DNA of 64,000 nt from contig QCXZ01000137.1 of assembly GCA_025024175.1 (NCBI GenBank), positions 16,058,001 to 16,122,000 of the forward strand. Reading direction: 5' to 3'. This document shows, piece by piece, positions 59,501 to 64,000 of the stretch. The stretch's first letter is position 1; each line of letters begins with the position of its first letter. Position numbers and translations under genes: made by a program. The notes under the pieces are model-generated. The model was not told where the DNA came from, did not search any database, and saw only the letters and a program-made list of their open reading frames with translations. Origin of the DNA: Rhyzopertha dominica (Eukaryota; Arthropoda; Insecta; Coleoptera; Bostrichidae).

Positions 59501-62109
59501 CAGGACTCTACAGACGATGATCCACCATTGTAAATCCAGAATTGTGCTAAAATGTCTGGGTAACCTTCGCATGGTGTGCCGGTGCCTGGTTGTGATGGAA
59601 GTGTTGAGTTGTGAACCAGGACGCAGTTCTTTGCTTTTTTGCTAAGCATTTTCGGTAAACAAATATTGATATACCAGAAAGGTGAAACTGCCCTGATATT
59701 GTAGCAGACGATTGATTATTCATTTATTAGATTGAAAGTTCTTCAGTATTTCTGGACACCATCTGGCGTGATGTTCCTTTTTTCAGGTTCAGATTGTGAA
59801 GCATACACAATGAACAAAACTTTCTAATTTAAATGCTCATGTAAAATTCATAAACTGCAGGTTCTCCAATCTTCAAAATCTGCTCTATCTGTCAATACGT
59901 GATACGGTGATCCACTATCAATAGTTTCTCCATCTGGCTATATTTAGCTGAATGACTTCCGCAGGAGGTCCAGAACCACTGATTTCTAAATAACTGGATG
60001 TCGTTAGATACCAAAATGAATGTAAATTAATTGTGACAGATTTAAGCCACCTTAGCGCTTCTAGCCGCTGGTCATTGTACTAAAATTTTGAAAAAGGTTC
60101 GCTTCTGCGGTAAATATGACGTTAACGTTGAGGTGTAGACAGCACAGCATAGACATGCATTTTAATTACACGCCTTTCTCAGTAACTAGCAAAGCACGTG
60201 GTGTTTGTTTTTGTTATTGGATGGCATATTCGGCACCCGCGACGATTATATAACTTAAGTATGATGCATTGCGAATTTTGTAAAAAAAAGATCTACAACA
60301 TCGAAACACCTTTCATTCCACTTGTAAGTGTTTCTCATCTTTTTAGTAGTTGTGTGCAGTCAATGCAACTCATCATTATCTGTCTGTAGATTTCCAAAAG
60401 ATGATCGTTGTAATGTTTGGATGAGAAACATGTGCCGTACAAACTGGACGTTAAGTTTACTCATAACCATATTATATATTAGGCATTTCAGTATTACGTC
60501 ACAGTCCCTTTAAAAATGGAGGCTGTTGGCACACAAAGCCATTGTTTACATGGAGTTCTTACGGGAGACAAACTTTAAGATTTTTTTAATGTATGTTCGG
60601 GGCTGAAATTAGTAGCGTATTGCATATATTTAGGTTTGTCATGATTAGCTAGATATACCTGTGTAATTTTAACGCAATATTCGGCGTAATAAACGAGAAA
60701 AAGTTTGTTGAAGGTGACGTTGAACTTCCTGTTGGCAGGTTGACACACTCCCTGTCTACGTATTTACATCGAAAATGTTTTGTGTTTTGTCAGTTGGCAG
60801 AAATAAAAACAAGATGGTTGCTGTATGCTGTTATTTGTTGTGATTGTTGTTTTGATTCGTACTGCACAAAACACACTGAACAAATTATTATATCATGGTT
60901 ACATATAATACGCCGTATCTACTAATATAAACAACAGTTTCAGTGTAATGGATCTAGTTTAATATAGACTACATGATGATTACGTGTTTTATACTCGCCT
61001 CAAAGTAAAACAACTGTCTTTATTCGCATTCTTTTTCACTAATGACAGCGTATATTGCACTAAAATTATATACATATATCCAACTAACCATGACGAATCT
61101 AAATATAGGAATTAGCTTAAAATTTCGTGTCACAAAATACTGAAATAAATTTGTAAAAGTTTTCTCCCATAAGAACTCAATGTAAACACTAGCTTTGTGT
61201 GCCAACAGCCACCATTTTTAAAGGGACATCCAGTTATTTAGAGATCAGTGTCCAGAACGTTGCTTAAAATTTCCTCTCGTAAATTCTCTGTACCACTGAA
61301 ATACTCTTGTTGGATGAGGGCACCCTTCCTTCAACACAACCTTCATCTTATCGAGATTCATTTGTGGATCTTCCTTTTTCAAAGTTGTACCCAATTATTA
61401 TGCCAATTTCGTCTCATGCCCAGGATGCAATTTCATTAACTTTGAAATGAGGTACTGGCGAAAGCTAACTATCACAGGTATGTGAGGTCTTGGTATTTAT
61501 CATTTACTTTAGCAAACTATGACAAGCAGACATTTACCAATTCAGTTGCTTCCAAAATGGCATATTACAAAACTTCCATAGCACATACTACCAATATAAA
61601 CTACTAATTGTGTTATAACATAAAATATTTGCAGAACTCTGTCTGAAGCATGGTTTTGTATCATGATTTTTAGATAAACATGGAACAAACAGTATACCGA
61701 AACTACCAGAAAATAACCCTCCAAGAATCTCCAGGTCGCATCCCGGCAGGTAGGGTGCCTCGCTCCAAGGACTGCATACTTTTGGCAGATCTCTGTGATC
61801 GCTGTAAGCCAGGTGATGAGGTTGACATCACGGGCATCTACACAAACAATTACGACGGCAGCTTGAACACCGAGCAAGGTTTTCCCGTATTTGCAACCGT
61901 CATACTGGCAAATCACATAATTGTGAAGGACTGCAAACAGATCGTGCAGTCTCTGACAGACGATGACATTAACTCCATCGTGAAATTGAGCAAGGATCAT
62001 CGCATTGCGGATCGAATAATTGCATCGATTGCGCCATCAATTTATGGCCACGATTACATAAAAAGAGGTCTGGCGCTGGCCTTATTTGGGGGAGAGGCAA
62101 AAAATCCAG
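56537..62109 (+). CDS. Mcm2: DNA replication licensing factor MCM2 (5' part)
   Basis: Five exons in the window: 56537-56548 (12 nt), 56608-56777, 56935-57579, 57725-57917 and 61674-62109, coding 485 codons; the rest lies beyond the right edge. Features: acidic N-terminus, [21 protein letters not shown]-terminal MCM fold ([22 protein letters not shown]), zinc finger C307-C310-C330-C333 (CNKCGF...CPECQ), OB-fold ([36 protein letters not shown]) and [20 protein letters not shown] leading into the AAA+ ATPase, which is not in the window. MCM2 is a subunit of the MCM2-7 helicase. The final donor is CCAG/gttggt, phase 1. Intron 4 (3756 bp) is filled with transposons. The start is the only ATG before the conserved region. 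Confidence 0.97.
59200..59800 (-). mobile_element. Mariner-type transposase remnant
   Basis: Minus-strand pieces read [16 protein letters not shown], then VDHRL and, after a stop, [13 protein letters not shown]. These are the second-Asp block (HDNAPAH) and third-Asp block ([12 protein letters not shown]) of mariner transposases. The Asp in HDNAPAH is changed to Asn-Gln. Several stops show it is dead. It lies in MCM2 intron 4; the ends are not defined. Confidence 0.75.
59977..61250. mobile_element. 1274-bp P-like element with THAP fragment
   Basis: The termini CACTGATTTCTAAATAACTGGATGTC and its complement ...GAGATCAGTG are flanked by TCCAGAAC on both sides (59969-59976 and 61251-61258), an 8-bp target duplication. 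The left ~150 bp match the 308-bp element at 46354. Inside, on the plus strand at about 60375-60470, is [20 protein letters not shown] followed by W, the core of a THAP zinc finger. THAP plus 8-bp duplications fits the P superfamily. A second inverted pair (about 60508-60575 and 61155-61226, ccctttaaaaatgg and complement) lies inside, possibly a nested insertion. No intact transposase remains. Confidence 0.85.
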
Positions 62110-63459
62110 GTTGGTTGCTATTTGTGTATAGGGAGTTTTGAAATTTGCATGGTACAAATTACAGAGGAAGCAATATATATTCAGGAGCAAAATAATCAAC
62201 TCGTCAAACCTGCTCAAGCTTTGAGAGAATGTGTATCTACTCCAATAGCACTCCAGGTAGTTTTTTGAAGCTCAATAGTAAAGATACCTTTTGTATGTCT
62301 CATGTCTTTTTTTTACATTTTGTTTCGACTAAAACAGGAGACAAATGTGTGTGCAGCTAGTGAGTCGATTGTTTTACTCTCATTTGTATAAACATGGATC
62401 CATAGATGCATCATTCCGATATTCAGGATTATGTTTGTGTTTTCTTTTTGTATTTGGTTCCTTTTCTTTAATAAAAAAAAAACTTGTATTTTCAACTACG
62501 TTTCAATATTACATGTNTATAAAATTATATATTTTATACTTTCAGGATTGTTGCAAGCCCTTTCTTTAATGTTACTGACAATTAGATTTTTAAAAATACA
62601 ATTTTTCGATATTTTAGCAAAGCACTCTACCCACCTTAAATTAATAACTTACAGTATACATTATTTTAATTAAAATAGTCATATAGTAACTAATTTAATT
62701 AAAGTATTAAACAGAAATATGAATACATTAAAATTTAGAATCTGTGATTACATCAATAATGTTGCCATAAATTAATGACTATTGATTATTGATTTGTTAA
62801 GGGTTGTTGCTATTTTTGTTTTGTTTTATCATCTATGGAACTTTCTTATGTCAACACAAGATGAATAGACGTCATCACCTACAAAATTTACTTTTGCATT
62901 TTTTCTTGCATTTGGGGAAGCACCAGCACACCTTAGGCCAATTCTTAGGGATGAACTGACTGTTGATTAGTCAGAGCATATTTCTTCACAGTGCGTGTAC
63001 GTTATACAAAATTTTACTGTACAGATCACCCCCAAACCTGAACCACAAAGTTCGCCTTTGTACATATGTCCACAACTGCAATATTAGGTGCAAGCAATAT
63101 CAACTGNTCATCATCATACCGCTCTTTTTCAGAGCAATTTCAGCTACATGGGGTAGTTAAAAAATTTAGGAATAGCAATGAACAATTTTTTTTACAGATA
63201 TCAATGGCTATATTGTTTTAAAGATATTTAGCTTTCTATATTTAGATGTGAGATCTAAATGCATTAGCTGCTTCTTTAGAACTGGAAAAGCGGTAGCCAC
63301 ACATTCAATTTTTGATTAAGTGTAGGAAAAGTAAAAAAGTCACTTGGAACCAAGTGGATGATTTAGTAATTTGATACAAGCAATATGGGATGTAGCATGA
63401 TTTCATATTAAGGGTTGTTTTTTCGCTGCTCATCAATGATTTCTGGCAAGCAAATTAAT
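62110..63459. other. MCM2 intron 5, left part
   Basis: AT-rich intronic sequence. No exon encoding the MCM Walker A region is present. An N is at 62518 and another at 63107. Nothing else is recognised. Confidence 0.5.
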
Positions 63460-63890
63460 AATAATTATTAATAAAGGAATCATGGCAACATGACCCAATT
63501 TGATTATGAATCATGCAATCATTTATTTGGAAGTGCTCACCCAAATTTGCGGTATGTTTAGAATCATTGTCCTGTTCGAATATGTATCTTTCTGGTCACT
63601 TTCTCTTAAATTGTCTCTCAAAATATTCAGTTAAATATGCTGATCCATGTTACCATAAACTATATTTTCAATCAATCCTGGTTAGCTTCTGAAATTAACG
63701 GCTTCTTCTAACCTGCCCTGTGTATACATTTATTTCTCAGCTTATGTGAGCAAACATTTTTCGAAAATAGTTCCTAACCTACCTCTTTTAATTTTGGTGC
63801 ACTTGTAAAATTTGTGTAACAATACTAACCTCTTCACGAACAGCCAGTTCCCTGGGACGACCGGAGGGTGGTTGAATTTTATAGGATGCC
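63460..63890 (-). mobile_element. Tc1-type transposase remnant
   Basis: Minus strand, from high to low coordinates: GRPRELAVREEVSIV near 63800-63870 (the GRPR hinge and helix-turn-helix region of Tc1 transposases), then broken pieces, then FEQDNDSKHTANLGEHF near 63540-63600 (the second catalytic Asp block). Most of the middle is deleted or shifted. It lies in MCM2 intron 5. Confidence 0.75.
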
Positions 63891-64000
63891 GTTAATATAC
63901 AATTTCCCATTTTTTGAACTCCAAATGAAATTATTTTTTTTCTTGTTCATTTTCAAAGCTGTTTTGAAAACCCACTACAAAATTACCAGCAAAAAATAGC
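63891..64000. other. MCM2 intron 5 to the window edge
   Basis: Intronic sequence up to the right edge; no exon is seen. Confidence 0.5.

Noticed and set aside
61542..62000. Minus-strand 152-codon frame
   Set aside because: It is the antisense of MCM2 exon 5, which is strongly conserved on the plus strand.
1..64000. CRISPR arrays, bacterial operons, ribosomal or transfer RNA genes
   Set aside because: None is visible. The spliced genes and transposons identify eukaryotic nuclear DNA; a dedicated tRNA/rRNA scan could not be run.

Overview
The window is a piece of AT-rich insect nuclear genome. Genes are split by many 50-66 bp GT-AG introns and a few long ones, transposon debris is dense, and the encoded proteins are insect-type. 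The short introns suggest a beetle-like holometabolous insect, but the order cannot be fixed from the sequence alone. A few N bases are present.

Layout. 1-2248 is a ~127-bp satellite whose orientation flips near 1447. 2668-6054 (minus) is a four-exon secreted cyclase-family hydrolase (kynurenine formamidase-like). 7203-11535 holds a palindromic MITE, a decayed THAP zinc-finger fragment and a poorly resolved Cys-rich minus-strand gene. 12192-13296 (plus) is MED22. 14683-17763 is nested transposon debris.

17764-47255 (minus) is the main feature: a mod(mdg4)-like locus. A BTB exon (46884-47240) and an acidic/basic linker exon (43997-44399) form the common 5' part (253 residues). They are followed over 26 kb by seven alternative 3' modules (V1-V7), each with a FLYWCH-type zinc finger and its own stop codon. 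All seven have acceptors in the phase that fits the linker donor. Between V7 and V6 one LINE is inserted inside another. V1-V3 share a three-exon layout with nearly identical exon sizes; V4-V7 are single exons.

49165-50917 (plus) is a complete five-exon cyclin-dependent kinase of the Cdk2 type with a PSTALRE helix. 54735-56020 (minus) is a TFIIIC subunit 6-like gene that starts 516 bp from 56537 (plus), MCM2. MCM2 runs off the right edge before its ATPase domain. Its fourth intron holds a mariner remnant and a 1274-bp P-like element with a THAP fragment; its fifth holds a Tc1 remnant.

The genes do not form an operon. They are mostly housekeeping or nuclear functions (transcription: MED22, TFIIIC, BTB/FLYWCH; replication and cell cycle: Cdk2, MCM2). 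The most notable biology is the modular BTB-FLYWCH locus and a set of related elements with termini like CACYGAWCTCTAWAAA and 8-bp target duplications.
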